This document shows positions 18,443 through 27,250 of a stretch of DNA of 64,000 nt, piece by piece. Position 1 is the stretch's first letter; each line of letters opens with the position of its first letter. Made by a program: the position numbers and the translations under genes. The stretch comes from Entomomonas asaccharolytica (lineage in GTDB: Bacteria > Pseudomonadota > Gammaproteobacteria > Pseudomonadales > Pseudomonadaceae). The notes beneath the pieces were generated by a model. It was given only the letters and a program-made list of their open reading frames with translations, did no database searches and was not told the DNA's origin. Location: assembly GCF_016653615.1 (NCBI RefSeq), contig NZ_CP067393.1:310001-374000 (forward strand), written 5' to 3'.

Positions 18443-18755
18443 CTTTAAAGATCTCCTACAAACTAATCATTAATATCAAGATAGGTGGTTATTGTCGCCT
18501 AGTCTTATTAATAAAAAAAGCCTAAAAGACAAATAACTTTATATAATAAAGTCGCCTATTATACCTAGAATATAACTAGACTGGTTAGCATCTTTGTTTT
18601 TGATAGTAATTTGTTTTTAAATCAATATCTTATTATGTTTTTGGGGAGAGATTGGTTATTGTTTGTTGTAAAACAATGTTATGATTTATTCAGACAAATA
18701 GACGTATCTGAATTAAACTACTTGGTATAAAGTAGTATGTTTTTTGGAGTAAGTA
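18443..18755. promoter_or_regulatory. Divergent promoter region between tkt and waaG
   Basis: This 313-bp gap separates two divergent operons. On the minus strand TATAAT with an upstream extended-looking AGG (18558-18563 read in reverse) could be the tkt -10. On the plus strand TTATGAT near 18678-18684 could serve waaG. GTCGCCTA occurs twice, at 18494-18501 and 18551-18558, 57 bp apart; its meaning is unknown. There is no open frame of note. Confidence 0.4.
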
Positions 18756-19874
18756 ATGCAATTAGCCTTTATCCTGTATAAGTACTTTCCTTTCGGGGGG
18801 TTGCAGCGTGATTTTATGCGCATTGCACAGGAATGTAAGAGGCGCGGCCACAGTATTCGTGTTTATACAATGATCTGGCAAGGGGATATTCCTGAAGGCT
18901 TTGAAGTATTAATTGCACCTGTTAAAGCTTTTTTTAATCATAATCGTAATGAAAAGTTTAGAGCTTGGGTGCAGTCAGATTTAGCTAAGCGTCCTGTTGA
19001 TAAAGTGATTGGCTTTAATAAAATGCCAGATTTGGATGTTTATTATGCCGCCGATCCTTGCTTTGAAGATAAAGCACAAAATTTACGTCATGGATTTTAT
19101 AAAAAAACGGGTCGTTATCGTCATTTTTATGAGTATGAGAAAGCAGTATTTGATGTTCACTCTAAAACGCATATATTAATGATTTCAGCATTACAACAAC
19201 CTTTGTTTGTAAAACACTATAAAACTCCTGCTGAGCGTTTTCATTTACTTCCACCTGGTATCGCCACAGATCGTAAAGCCCCTGCAAATGCAGCAGATAT
19301 TCGTGCTGAGTTTAGACAAGAATTTAATATTAAAGATGATGAGTTATTGATAGTGCAAATAGGTTCAGGCTTTAAAACTAAAGGGCTTGATCGTTCTTTA
19401 AAAGCTTTAGCAAGCCTGCCTGCTGAGTTAAGAAAACGGACTAAATTTATTGTAATTGGGCAGGATGAACCGCGTAATTTCTTATTAATGATTAAGAAAT
19501 TAGGCTTGTCAGAACAAGTTACTATTCTAAAAGGTCGTAGTGATATCCCACGTTTTCTATTAGGAGCTGATGTGCTTATTCATCCCGCCTATAATGAAAA
19601 TACAGGGACTATTTTATTAGAAGCAATGGTGGCAGGATTGCCTGTATTAGTCACAGATGTTTGTGGATATGCTTATTATATTAAGGAAGCAGAGTGTGGC
19701 ATTGTTATTGAAAGCCCCTTTGAGCAAGCTAATTTAAACCAAGCATTACAAACCATGCTAGCTGATGAGTCAGTACGCGCTAAATGGCAACAAAACGGCC
19801 TAGCATATGCCAAAGATGCTGATATTTATAGTATGCCAGAGCGTGCTGCAGATATTATTTTGGAAGCCAGTTAA
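18756..19874 (+). CDS. waaG: LPS core glucosyltransferase I
   Basis: 372-residue GT4-type glycosyltransferase that adds the first hexose to heptose II of the LPS inner core at the cytoplasmic face of the inner membrane. Seen: N-terminal FILYKYFPFGGLQRDFMRIA, a GFNKMPDLDVYYAADPCF stretch typical of WaaG, IQIGSGFKTKGLDRS in the nucleotide-sugar domain, and the donor-binding NENTGTILLEAMVAGLPV with the EX7E motif. The gene starts behind TTGGAG at 18743-18748 and its stop overlaps the waaP start (TAATG). In Pseudomonas waaF and waaC precede waaG; here the upstream gene is tkt, so the heptosyltransferases have moved or been lost. Confidence 0.96.
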   Translation: MQLAFILYKYFPFGGLQRDFMRIAQECKRRGHSIRVYTMIWQGDIPEGFEVLIAPVKAFFNHNRNEKFRAWVQSDLAKRPVDKVIGFNKMPDLDVYYAADPCFEDKAQNLRHGFYKKTGRYRHFYEYEKAVFDVHSKTHILMISALQQPLFVKHYKTPAERFHLLPPGIATDRKAPANAADIRAEFRQEFNIKDDELLIVQIGSGFKTKGLDRSLKALASLPAELRKRTKFIVIGQDEPRNFLLMIKKLGLSEQVTILKGRSDIPRFLLGADVLIHPAYNENTGTILLEAMVAGLPVLVTDVCGYAYYIKEAECGIVIESPFEQANLNQALQTMLADESVRAKWQQNGLAYAKDADIYSMPERAADIILEAS

Positions 19875-20680
19875 TGAAGTTAGAGCTATCAGAACCTTTT
19901 AAAAGTTTGTGGTTAAACAAGGATCCATTTACTGAAGTAGAAAACTTGCAAGGAGAGGTTTATCGTGAACTAAGTGGACGTAAAACATTACGTACCGAGG
20001 TTCAGGGTAAGGGTTACTTCGTCAAAATTCATCGTGGTATTGGTTGGCCTGAAATTTTTAAAAATCTTATTACAGCAAAACTACCAGTTTTAGGTGCTGG
20101 ACAAGAGTTAATGGCTATTAAGAAACTACAGTCAGTAGGGGTTGATACCATGACGGCAGTGGCTTTTGGTGAAAAGGGTGCCAATCCAGCAAAACAATAC
20201 TCTTTTATTATTACAGAAGAGCTAGCACCTACGATTAGTCTAGAAGATTTTAGCATAAATTGGATCAATGAGCCTCCTCAGCTAAAGCTAAAATGGGCGT
20301 TGATTAATCGGGTTGCAGAAATGGTAGGGAAAATGCATCGTGCGGGTGTAAATCACCGTGATTGTTATATCTGCCATTTTTTATTGCACACAGATATGCC
20401 CGTGACAGCAGAACAATTTAAATTATCAGTGATTGATTTACATCGTGCGCAGATACATAGTCAATTACCAACGCGCTGGCGTAATAAGGATTTGGCTGCA
20501 CTTTATTTTTCAGTGTTAGAGATTGGTTTAACGCGACGTGATTTATTACGTTTTTTAAAAGTATATTTTCAAAAGCCTTTAGCTGATATTTTTAGGGATG
20601 AAAAAGAGCTTCTACAGTGGCTTGAAGAAAAAGCGGCAAAGCTTTATAAGCGTAAGCAAAAGTATGGTGAGGCGATTTAA
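19874..20680 (+). CDS. waaP: LPS core heptose(I) kinase
   Basis: WaaP phosphorylates heptose I of the LPS inner core; in P. aeruginosa this is essential. The 268 residues show a small kinase fold: FVKIHRG with the ATP-site Lys51, the catalytic loop VNHRDCYICHFLL with Asp163, and the metal-binding VIDLHRAQ with Asp188. Length and catalytic numbering fit Pseudomonas WaaP. It overlaps waaG by one base and the next kinase gene by one base, so the cluster is translationally coupled. A phosphorylated core cross-linked by divalent cations underlies outer-membrane integrity, and this protein is expected to be active. Confidence 0.95.
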   Translation: MKLELSEPFKSLWLNKDPFTEVENLQGEVYRELSGRKTLRTEVQGKGYFVKIHRGIGWPEIFKNLITAKLPVLGAGQELMAIKKLQSVGVDTMTAVAFGEKGANPAKQYSFIITEELAPTISLEDFSINWINEPPQLKLKWALINRVAEMVGKMHRAGVNHRDCYICHFLLHTDMPVTAEQFKLSVIDLHRAQIHSQLPTRWRNKDLAALYFSVLEIGLTRRDLLRFLKVYFQKPLADIFRDEKELLQWLEEKAAKLYKRKQKYGEAI

Positions 20681-21414
20681 TGGCTGAGTGGAAGTTAAAT
20701 CCTGATTATCAGCATTTACACAATAGCTTTGGTAATCTGGAAGCTGTATTTGCTCTAGAGGGGGAGCGTATTACTAAGGATCGTGTTTCTGAAGTAGTGC
20801 GTGTGGAAATAGAGGGAACTCGCTATTATGTAAAGCGTTATTGGGATGCAGGTAAAGGTATTCGTAAGTACCTTGGTAAGCCACGTATTAAACGAGAATG
20901 GCAGAATATGCAACGTTTTAAAAAGTGGGGTATTCCTACTGCTGAAGTGGTTGCTTCAGGTTTGGAACGTCGCAAAGGCTTATTTGTGCGCGGTGCTATG
21001 GTCACTAAAGAAATTCCTAACACTACAGATTTATCGCAAATGGTGGAGCAAAAGGATTCTCGCCTACATGATTATCAATGGGTAAATAATGTTAGCCTAC
21101 AATTGGCTAAAGCTACCCGTAAAATGCATGATCATAATTTTGCACATAATGATTTGAAATGGCGTAATTTATTAGTGGATGATCAACAAAATTTATTTTT
21201 TATTGATTGTCCTACAGGGGCTTTTTGGTATGGTTATATATTTAGTTTCCGTCGTGTCAAAGATCTAGCTTGTTTAGATAAAGTAGCCAAATACCAGCTT
21301 ACCCGTACTCAACGTCTGCGTTTTTATCTGCAATATCGTGAGCGTGAACGTTTAAATGATAAAGATAAACAGCGTATTAAACGTATTGTACGACTTTATG
21401 AGGGAAGAGAATGA
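20680..21414 (+). CDS. LPS core kinase, InaA/WapP-type
   Basis: 244 residues with a complete kinase signature: YYVKRYWDAG for the ATP lysine, the catalytic loop FAHNDLKWRNLL (HND), and FFIDCPTGAF for the metal site. In Pseudomonas the gene after waaP (PA5008, often called wapP) encodes such a kinase, and the position and size here match it. The substrate is presumably a core heptose, but specificity cannot be read from sequence. The start overlaps waaP by one base and the stop overlaps the next gene by four (ATGA). Basic residues dominate the C terminus (TRTQRLRFYLQYRERERLN), as expected for a protein working on anionic lipid at the membrane. Confidence 0.88.
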   Translation: MAEWKLNPDYQHLHNSFGNLEAVFALEGERITKDRVSEVVRVEIEGTRYYVKRYWDAGKGIRKYLGKPRIKREWQNMQRFKKWGIPTAEVVASGLERRKGLFVRGAMVTKEIPNTTDLSQMVEQKDSRLHDYQWVNNVSLQLAKATRKMHDHNFAHNDLKWRNLLVDDQQNLFFIDCPTGAFWYGYIFSFRRVKDLACLDKVAKYQLTRTQRLRFYLQYRERERLNDKDKQRIKRIVRLYEGRE

Positions 21415-22169
21415 GTGTTTTCATTGCCTCTACTGATGAACAGTTATTAGCTGAAAATGGTCTAAATAGCTTTGAAGCATTATGGGATATTCAATTAGAA
21501 AATGTCGATGAGCCCAATAGTGAGCGTGGTGGTTGGAGTACAGTTAGTTATCTGAAATTAGGTGATAGAGGGTATTTTTTAAAACGCCAGTCTAATCATC
21601 TAACACGCTCACTGTATGTACCTTTTGGTGAACCTACATTTGCGCGCGAGTTTCGTAATATTGAATACTATCAACGATTAGGTATTCCTGCTGTAACAGC
21701 TGCTTTTTTTGGCACTAGAACATTACCTAATGAAAAACAAGCGATATTACTTACCCACGCGTTAGACGGTTGGCAAGATTTAGAAAGTTATTTGCCAGAT
21801 TGGTTTACGATGGCAGCAGAAACGCAACAAATGATTATTAAAGCTTGTGGCTTGTTATTAAAAAAGTTACATGATAAGAAAGTGTTACATGGTTGTTTCT
21901 ATCCTAAACATATCTTTCTAAAACCTAGTATTGATGGTTTTGATAGTTGCCTTATTGATTTAGAAAAAACCAGACGATTACATTTTGGTAAACGTGACCG
22001 CTTAAAAGATATTGATACCTTAGCACGACGCACCAAAAATCAATGGCGAGAAGACGATTATCGTTTGTTTCTTAGCGCTTATCTTGATAAGTCAAAAGAC
22101 TCCTTAAAAGTAACTGAATGGTTAAATCGACTTATTAAGCGTAATCAACGCAAGGAGAGTCGTACTTGA
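21411..22169 (+). CDS. Kinase-fold LPS core protein, WapQ-type, with altered catalytic loop
   Basis: 252 residues. It fits the gene after wapP in Pseudomonas (PA5007, wapQ) by order, length and fold. The ATP-site lysine is visible in YFLKRQSNHL, and the metal-site aspartate in CLIDLEKTRRL (Asp183). In the catalytic loop, however, the usual HxD is HGC: VLHGCFYPKHIFLK has Cys162 where the catalytic aspartate should be. The protein may therefore be a pseudokinase or use a different mechanism. The start shares ATGA with the previous stop. Whether the substitution is conserved in the family or specific here would need an alignment. Confidence 0.85.
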   Translation: MSVFIASTDEQLLAENGLNSFEALWDIQLENVDEPNSERGGWSTVSYLKLGDRGYFLKRQSNHLTRSLYVPFGEPTFAREFRNIEYYQRLGIPAVTAAFFGTRTLPNEKQAILLTHALDGWQDLESYLPDWFTMAAETQQMIIKACGLLLKKLHDKKVLHGCFYPKHIFLKPSIDGFDSCLIDLEKTRRLHFGKRDRLKDIDTLARRTKNQWREDDYRLFLSAYLDKSKDSLKVTEWLNRLIKRNQRKESRT

Positions 22170-23587
22170 AACTGATTGAGCTTACTAATGCAGGCCGTAC
22201 CCCTGAGTTACCAATATCTATAGTGTTAGATGATGTTAATAGTTTACTAATAGAAAGTTTACTACGTACTTTGCCTAATCAGCGTTATGTAGCAAGAGCT
22301 CAATGGCAGAATAAAGTAGTATTAGCCAAGTTATTTGTAGGTAGCAAGGCAAACAAGCATTATCAAAGGGAATTAAAAGGCGTTAATTTATTAGCACAGC
22401 AACAAATCAATACGCCTCAATTATTGGCTCACCAAATCACTGAACAAGGTGGCTATTTATTATTTGAGTACCTAGAGAATAGCCAAACCCTTGACCAACA
22501 ATGGCAATTATTTATTAATCAGCCATTGCTTAATGAACAGCAAAAAACGGTTTTACAGCAGGCATTAGCAGCTATCGCACAACTTCATTTAAAAGGTTTG
22601 TGGCAGCAAGATCTACATTTAGATAACCTGTTAGAGCAAAGTGGTATTTTATATTGGATTGATGGTGATGGTATATCTGTAGAACAAGCTGGACAACCAT
22701 TATCTATTAATAAAGTAATAGATAATTTAGCCATTTTCTTTGCTCAGTTACCTCCGCAACTAGATGACTTTTTACAAGAGTTTATTGAGTTTTACCAAAC
22801 ACAAAATACATCAATTAATTTATCAGTGGCAGATTTACAGCAAGCTATTATTAAAGTAAGAAAGTGGCGAGTTGAAAATATACTAAAAAAAATTAGACGA
22901 GACTGCACATTATTTAGTGTAAAAAATACCGCAAATGGTTTTTATGGTGTGGTTCGTACTGAAGAAGAAATATTAGCGCCACTCTTAGCAGAGCCAGATT
23001 ATTATATTGACCAAGGGCGTTTTATTAAGGGATTTGGTACTACTAATGTGGCTGATACTACTATTAATGGGAAGCATGTTTTAATTAAACGTTATAACAT
23101 TAAGAACCTTAAACATAAGTTAAGCCGTTGCTGGCGGCCAACACGTGGTTGGCATTCATGGCAAGAGAGTTTTAGGTTAATGATATTGGGTATTCCTACC
23201 GCTAAGCCACTTGCCTTATTAGAAGAACGTCGTTGTTGGATGCGTGGTAGAGCTTGGTTTATAACAGAGTATTTAGCAGGGCCAGATTTATTAACCCATT
23301 TACAGCCTTATGAATATAGTAGACCGCCAGAGGCGGAGTTAGTGGCTTTAGATAACTTATTTATTAGCCTTATTAAACATCGTATTAGCCATGGTGATTT
23401 AAAAGGAACTAATTTGTTTTGGGTAAATAATCAATGGACGTTAATTGATCTTGATGCGGTTAAACAACATAAGTGTATTCATTCTTTTAAACGCGGTTAT
23501 GCAAAAGATCGTGCTCGCTTTTTACGTAATTGGCCTAAAGATTCGAGTTTATATAAGCTCTTTGATGAGCGTCTTCCTAAATTATAG
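22166..23587 (+). CDS. Double kinase-domain LPS-core protein (PA5006-like)
   Basis: 473 residues, the same size as PA5006 of P. aeruginosa, which occupies this position. It contains two kinase-like halves. The first (about 1-235) has GLWQQDLHLDNLLE and ILYWIDGDGIS; the second (about 255-473) has ISHGDLKGTNLFWV and WTLIDLDAVK. Both retain the catalytic-loop and metal-site aspartates. The best start is TTG 22166, which overlaps the previous stop and lies 8 bp behind AAGGAG (22152-22157); no ATG is better placed. It ends the cluster. Its exact role is undefined; a part in LPS core phosphorylation or in controlling it is inferred from the neighbours. Confidence 0.85.
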   Translation: MKLIELTNAGRTPELPISIVLDDVNSLLIESLLRTLPNQRYVARAQWQNKVVLAKLFVGSKANKHYQRELKGVNLLAQQQINTPQLLAHQITEQGGYLLFEYLENSQTLDQQWQLFINQPLLNEQQKTVLQQALAAIAQLHLKGLWQQDLHLDNLLEQSGILYWIDGDGISVEQAGQPLSINKVIDNLAIFFAQLPPQLDDFLQEFIEFYQTQNTSINLSVADLQQAIIKVRKWRVENILKKIRRDCTLFSVKNTANGFYGVVRTEEEILAPLLAEPDYYIDQGRFIKGFGTTNVADTTINGKHVLIKRYNIKNLKHKLSRCWRPTRGWHSWQESFRLMILGIPTAKPLALLEERRCWMRGRAWFITEYLAGPDLLTHLQPYEYSRPPEAELVALDNLFISLIKHRISHGDLKGTNLFWVNNQWTLIDLDAVKQHKCIHSFKRGYAKDRARFLRNWPKDSSLYKLFDERLPKL

Positions 23588-24048
23588 CAATAAATCAATT
23601 AGCCTAACCGTGTTGGTAAAATTAATCCTTGATAAACAAGTATTGAATTAGAAATATTGGTTATAGAGTTAAACAATGCAATAAGTATAAATAAGACAGA
23701 CAACCGTAAAATATTAATTTTGTATTTGCTGGTATTATCAGCTTTTTAGATAATGTCATAGCAAGCAACCTTAAAAAGGGGCTAGCAACATAACACTTAA
23801 CAAAGTGAAGGTTTGGCAATTACCACACACTAAAGAATTTGTGTGACTGTTATATTTAATATCACTTTAACAAAGATCTATTTCTGCATTATTGCAACCT
23901 TTTATCGAAAAGCTTAAGAAATAGATTAAATACATAGCTGTGACACAAATACACACTAGTTATTGAATTACAGTATAATAAATAGAAAATAATGGTTGTT
24001 AATGTGACATTAGCAAAACTGTGAAAACTTATAGATTGAGAGTGAATA
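23588..24048. other. Intergenic region between the LPS cluster and coaBC
   Basis: 461 bp without a supported gene. A 6-bp hairpin CACACA...TGTGTG lies at about 23824-23845. CTTAACAAAGTG and CTTTAACAAAG recur at about 23798 and 23868. TATAAT at 23974-23979 could be the -10 of coaBC, although no good -35 stands 17 bp upstream. The rest is A+T-rich with many stops, and I see no remnant of a Pseudomonas gene in it. Confidence 0.4.
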
Positions 24049-25263
24049 ATGCAGCGATTACACAGTAAACGTATTGTTTTGGGTGTGGGTGGTGGTATTG
24101 CTGCTTATAAAAGTGCAGAATTAGTTCGTAAGCTTAAGGAATATGGGGCAGAGGTTCGCGTCGTTATGACTAAAGCGGGACAAGAGTTTATTACGCCTTT
24201 AACGTTGCAAGCATTATCTGGAAATCCTGTTCATACAGATTTGTTAGATCCTCATGCCGAAGCGGCAATGGGACATATTGAATTAGCACGTTGGGCTGAT
24301 CTAGTGCTTATTGCGCCAGCAACTGCTGATTTATTAGCAAGAATTGCTGAAGGTAGAGCAGATGATTTATTAACCACTTTAATTTTAGCAACAGATGCCA
24401 AAATTGCTTTAGCGCCCGCTATGAACCAAGCTATGTGGCGAGACGTGGCGACCCAAAGTAATGTGGAAAAGCTAACAGCAAGAAATATTTTATTGTTTGG
24501 CCCTGATGTCGGTTCACAAGCCTGCGGTGATGTAGGGCCTGGTAGAATGTTAGAGCCTAGTCATTTAGCTGAGTTAGTGGCTAATTGTTTTGAAACTAAA
24601 CTGTTAACAGGTAAAAAAGTAGTAATTACAGCAGGTCCTACTCAAGAAAATATAGACCCTGTGCGTTATATCACCAATCATAGTTCTGGAAAAATGGGCT
24701 TTGCTTTAGCAGAAGCTGCTGCAGAACAAGGAGCAGAGGTGATATTAGTGAGTGGTCCAGTTAATCTGGCAACACCTGATAGGGTTGAACGAGTTGATGT
24801 TATAAGTGCCAGAGATATGCTTGCTGCATGTGAATCGGTTTTACCCTGTGATATTTTTATTGCTGTAGCAGCAGTGGCAGATTTTAGACCACAAGTTATT
24901 GCGGAGCAGAAATTAAAAAAACAAGACTCTAATCAGCATGGTGTGCTATTAGAGTTAATACGCAATCCTGATATTCTAGCCTCTATTGCTAATAGAGATG
25001 ATAGGCCTTTCTGTGTGGGTTTTGCTGCTGAAACAGAAAATTTATTAGCGTATGCATCAAAAAAATTAAAAGATAAAAATTTAAATTTAATTGTAGCTAA
25101 TGATGTGGCTAATCCTACGATTGGCTTTAATAGTGATAATAATGTAATTACGGTGATTGATCGGGAGTTGAAAGCTACTCGTTTTGATTTAACCAGTAAG
25201 TCAAAGATTGCGAGACAGCTTTTAGCGCTGATTGCTGATTGTTTTTTAAAAGAGAAAAACTAA
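24049..25263 (+). CDS. coaBC: Phosphopantothenoylcysteine decarboxylase / synthetase
   Basis: Bifunctional coenzyme A biosynthesis enzyme: the C-terminal CoaB half joins cysteine to 4'-phosphopantothenate with CTP, and the N-terminal CoaC flavoprotein half decarboxylates the product. The 404 residues show [19 protein letters not shown] at the flavin-binding N terminus, the PAMNQAMW motif of CoaC, and in the CoaB half [20 protein letters not shown] and [10 protein letters not shown]. The stop overlaps the dut start (TAATG). coaBC-dut is the conserved Pseudomonas order. This CoA step complements panC elsewhere in the window. Confidence 0.97.
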   Translation: MQRLHSKRIVLGVGGGIAAYKSAELVRKLKEYGAEVRVVMTKAGQEFITPLTLQALSGNPVHTDLLDPHAEAAMGHIELARWADLVLIAPATADLLARIAEGRADDLLTTLILATDAKIALAPAMNQAMWRDVATQSNVEKLTARNILLFGPDVGSQACGDVGPGRMLEPSHLAELVANCFETKLLTGKKVVITAGPTQENIDPVRYITNHSSGKMGFALAEAAAEQGAEVILVSGPVNLATPDRVERVDVISARDMLAACESVLPCDIFIAVAAVADFRPQVIAEQKLKKQDSNQHGVLLELIRNPDILASIANRDDRPFCVGFAAETENLLAYASKKLKDKNLNLIVANDVANPTIGFNSDNNVITVIDRELKATRFDLTSKSKIARQLLALIADCFLKEKN

Positions 25264-25718
25264 TGTATAAATTACAAACTAAAATTTTAGATAAACGATT
25301 AGGTACAGATTTTCCTGTTCCTGCCTATGCAACTGTCGGCTCTGCTGGCTTAGACTTACGCGCTATGCTGCAAGAAGATTGTGTGCTTGAAGCAGGTCAA
25401 ACGATTTTGATTCCAACGGGGTTGGCTATCCATATAGGTACATCAGAATTAGCAGCGATGATTTTACCTCGTTCAGGTTTAGGGCATAAACATGGCATTG
25501 TATTAGGCAATCTGGTAGGGCTGATTGATTCAGATTATCAAGGTGAATTGATGGTTTCCTGTTGGAATCGTGGCAATACAGCCTTTACTATTACTGTAGG
25601 AGAGCGTATTGCTCAATTGGTATTGGTGCCTGTTGTACAAGCAGCTTTTGAGTTTGTTGATGAGTTTACTGAATCAGAACGTGGTGTAGGTGGTTTTGGG
25701 CATTCAGGTCGCCATTAA
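25263..25718 (+). CDS. dut: Deoxyuridine 5'-triphosphate nucleotidohydrolase
   Basis: dUTPase hydrolyses dUTP to dUMP, keeping uracil out of DNA and feeding thymidylate synthesis. I start at ATG 25263, which shares an A with the coaBC stop; the in-frame start at 25239 would lie inside coaBC and add eight residues. The product is 151 residues, the E. coli length, and shows the trimeric dUTPase motifs: [43 protein letters not shown], and the flexible C-terminal [10 protein letters not shown]. In Pseudomonas algC and argB follow; here the next gene is an OprF porin, so algC is not linked. Confidence 0.98.
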   Translation: MYKLQTKILDKRLGTDFPVPAYATVGSAGLDLRAMLQEDCVLEAGQTILIPTGLAIHIGTSELAAMILPRSGLGHKHGIVLGNLVGLIDSDYQGELMVSCWNRGNTAFTITVGERIAQLVLVPVVQAAFEFVDEFTESERGVGGFGHSGRH

Positions 25719-25741
25719 TTAAATAGTTTATTAACTGAACG

Positions 25742-25768
25742 TTAGAAATGTTTTTTTACATTCTAAAA
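25742..25768 (+). terminator. Weak hairpin after dut
   Basis: TTAGAAATGT pairs imperfectly with ACATTCTAA around a run of T (about 25742-25765), 24 bp past the dut stop. It could end the coaBC-dut transcript, though the T-run is in the loop rather than after the stem. Confidence 0.4.
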
Positions 25769-25996
25769 TATCCTTAAAAAAACCATAAAAAAGCCAGCGA
25801 AAATGATCATAACTCCCATTTTTTAGTATAGTTTTCTTAGACTTAAGGCTAAGAAATGGGGGGTTTTCCTGAACGTCAGATGACAGAACGCATAGTTGGG
25901 GCTAGCCTAAAATTGAACTCTGTTAAAATCTGCTCATCGAAATTATGTCGGTTAATATGTACTTTAAAATATTCCATATTTATTGGGGATTTAATA

Positions 25997-26986
25997 ATGA
26001 AAATGAAAAATAGCTTAGCACTTGTCGCAGGTTCTTTAATCGCAGTAGTTTCTACTGGTGCCTTTGCTCAAGGTCAAGGTGCTGTAGAAGGTGAAGCATT
26101 CGTAAAACGTTACTTCACAGACAGCGCTCGTCACATGGATAACGGTCAACTATATGGTGGTAGCTTAGGTTACTTCTTAACTGATGACGTTTCTCTTGCA
26201 TTATCATATGGCGAATATCACGATATTCGTGGTGATAACCAATATGGTAATAAAAATATTAAAGGTTCATTAAGCTCTTTAGACGCTTTCTATCACTTTG
26301 CACAACCAGGTGATTTAGTTCGTCCTTATATTTCTACTGGTGTTGCTCACCAATCTATCAGCAATGCTGATCGCTCTGGTCGTGACCGTGATACTATCCT
26401 TAACTTAGGTGTAGGTGCAAAATTATACTTTACTGATAATTTCTTTGCGCGTGCAGGTGTTGATGGTATGTATGGTTTAGGTAATCACCAAGCAGAATAT
26501 ATGTTAACAGGTGCTGTTGGCTTTAATTTCGGTGGTGGCAAGAAAGTTGAGCCAGCTCCAGAGCCAGTACCAGTAGTAGTTGAGCCAACTCCAGAGCCAG
26601 AAATTGTACGTGTACAATTAGACGTTAAATTCGATTTCGATAAAGCAACTATCCGTGAAGGTAGCTACGATGATATTAAACAAGTAGCTGATTTCATGAA
26701 ACAGTTCCCACAAACTACTACTGTAGTTGAAGGTCACACTGACTCTATTGGTTCAGAAGCTTATAACCAAACATTATCAGAAGAGCGTGCTAATGCTGTT
26801 CGTAATGCGTTAGTTGATACTTATGGTGTTGAAGGTAGTCGTGTACAAGCAGTTGGTTACGGTGAAGACAAGCCTATTGCTGACAACGCTTCTAAAGAAG
26901 GTCGTGCTATGAACCGTCGCGTTGACGCTACTGTAGAAGCACAAGTTGTTCCTCCTCAAGAAACTACTACTGGACAAGCTCAGTAA
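25997..26986 (+). CDS. oprF: OprF/OmpA-family major outer-membrane porin
   Basis: I use ATG 25997, behind GGGGAT (25986-25991), because it begins the signal peptide MKMKNSLALVAGSLIAVVST...AFA; the longer frame from 25856 is not signal-like. The product is 329 residues. After the signal come an eight-strand beta-barrel (about 25-180) that ends in GAVGFNFGGG, a Pro/Glu/Val-rich hinge (VEPAPEPVPVVVEPTPEPE), and an OmpA-type peptidoglycan-binding domain with VVEGHTDSIGSEAYNQTLS and the NRRVD motif. Members anchor the outer membrane to peptidoglycan and form a slow porin. Unlike many Pseudomonas OprF proteins it has no cysteine pairs in the mature part. Codon use looks strongly biased, as for an abundant protein. 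Confidence 0.93.
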   Translation: MKMKNSLALVAGSLIAVVSTGAFAQGQGAVEGEAFVKRYFTDSARHMDNGQLYGGSLGYFLTDDVSLALSYGEYHDIRGDNQYGNKNIKGSLSSLDAFYHFAQPGDLVRPYISTGVAHQSISNADRSGRDRDTILNLGVGAKLYFTDNFFARAGVDGMYGLGNHQAEYMLTGAVGFNFGGGKKVEPAPEPVPVVVEPTPEPEIVRVQLDVKFDFDKATIREGSYDDIKQVADFMKQFPQTTTVVEGHTDSIGSEAYNQTLSEERANAVRNALVDTYGVEGSRVQAVGYGEDKPIADNASKEGRAMNRRVDATVEAQVVPPQETTTGQAQ

Positions 26987-27019
26987 TTAGTTATCCTACG
27001 GTAGGTTAAACTATAAAGA

Positions 27020-27047
27020 ATGCCCTGAATTATCAGGGCATTTTTTT
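27020..27047 (+). terminator. Rho-independent terminator of oprF
   Basis: Perfect 9-bp stem ATGCCCTGA (27020-27028) / TCAGGGCAT (27033-27041) with an ATTA loop, followed by a run of T to 27047. It lies 34 bp past the oprF stop and is a textbook intrinsic terminator. Confidence 0.95.
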
Positions 27048-27250
27048 ATCTAGTTAAAAAATGAATTAACTGATGTTTTAAGTCTCTATCCAAACAGTTT
27101 AATAGTCACAAGTCACTAATAAGGAAATTAAGTATTAGACATTGTGATAACTATTTTCTAAACACGTTGTTGAATATATTAAACTACAGTCTTTTAAATA
27201 GAAGTAGATAAGTATTACTTTATAATTAACTATTATTTGAGATAGAGGAT

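Noticed and set aside
18494-18558. Repeated GTCGCCTA as a CRISPR or repeat-array start
   Set aside because: Only two 8-bp copies, no regular spacing and no cas genes.
25856-25996. N-terminal extension of OprF from 25856
   Set aside because: The extension is not signal-like, and the ATG at 25997 has a ribosome site followed by a clear signal peptide.
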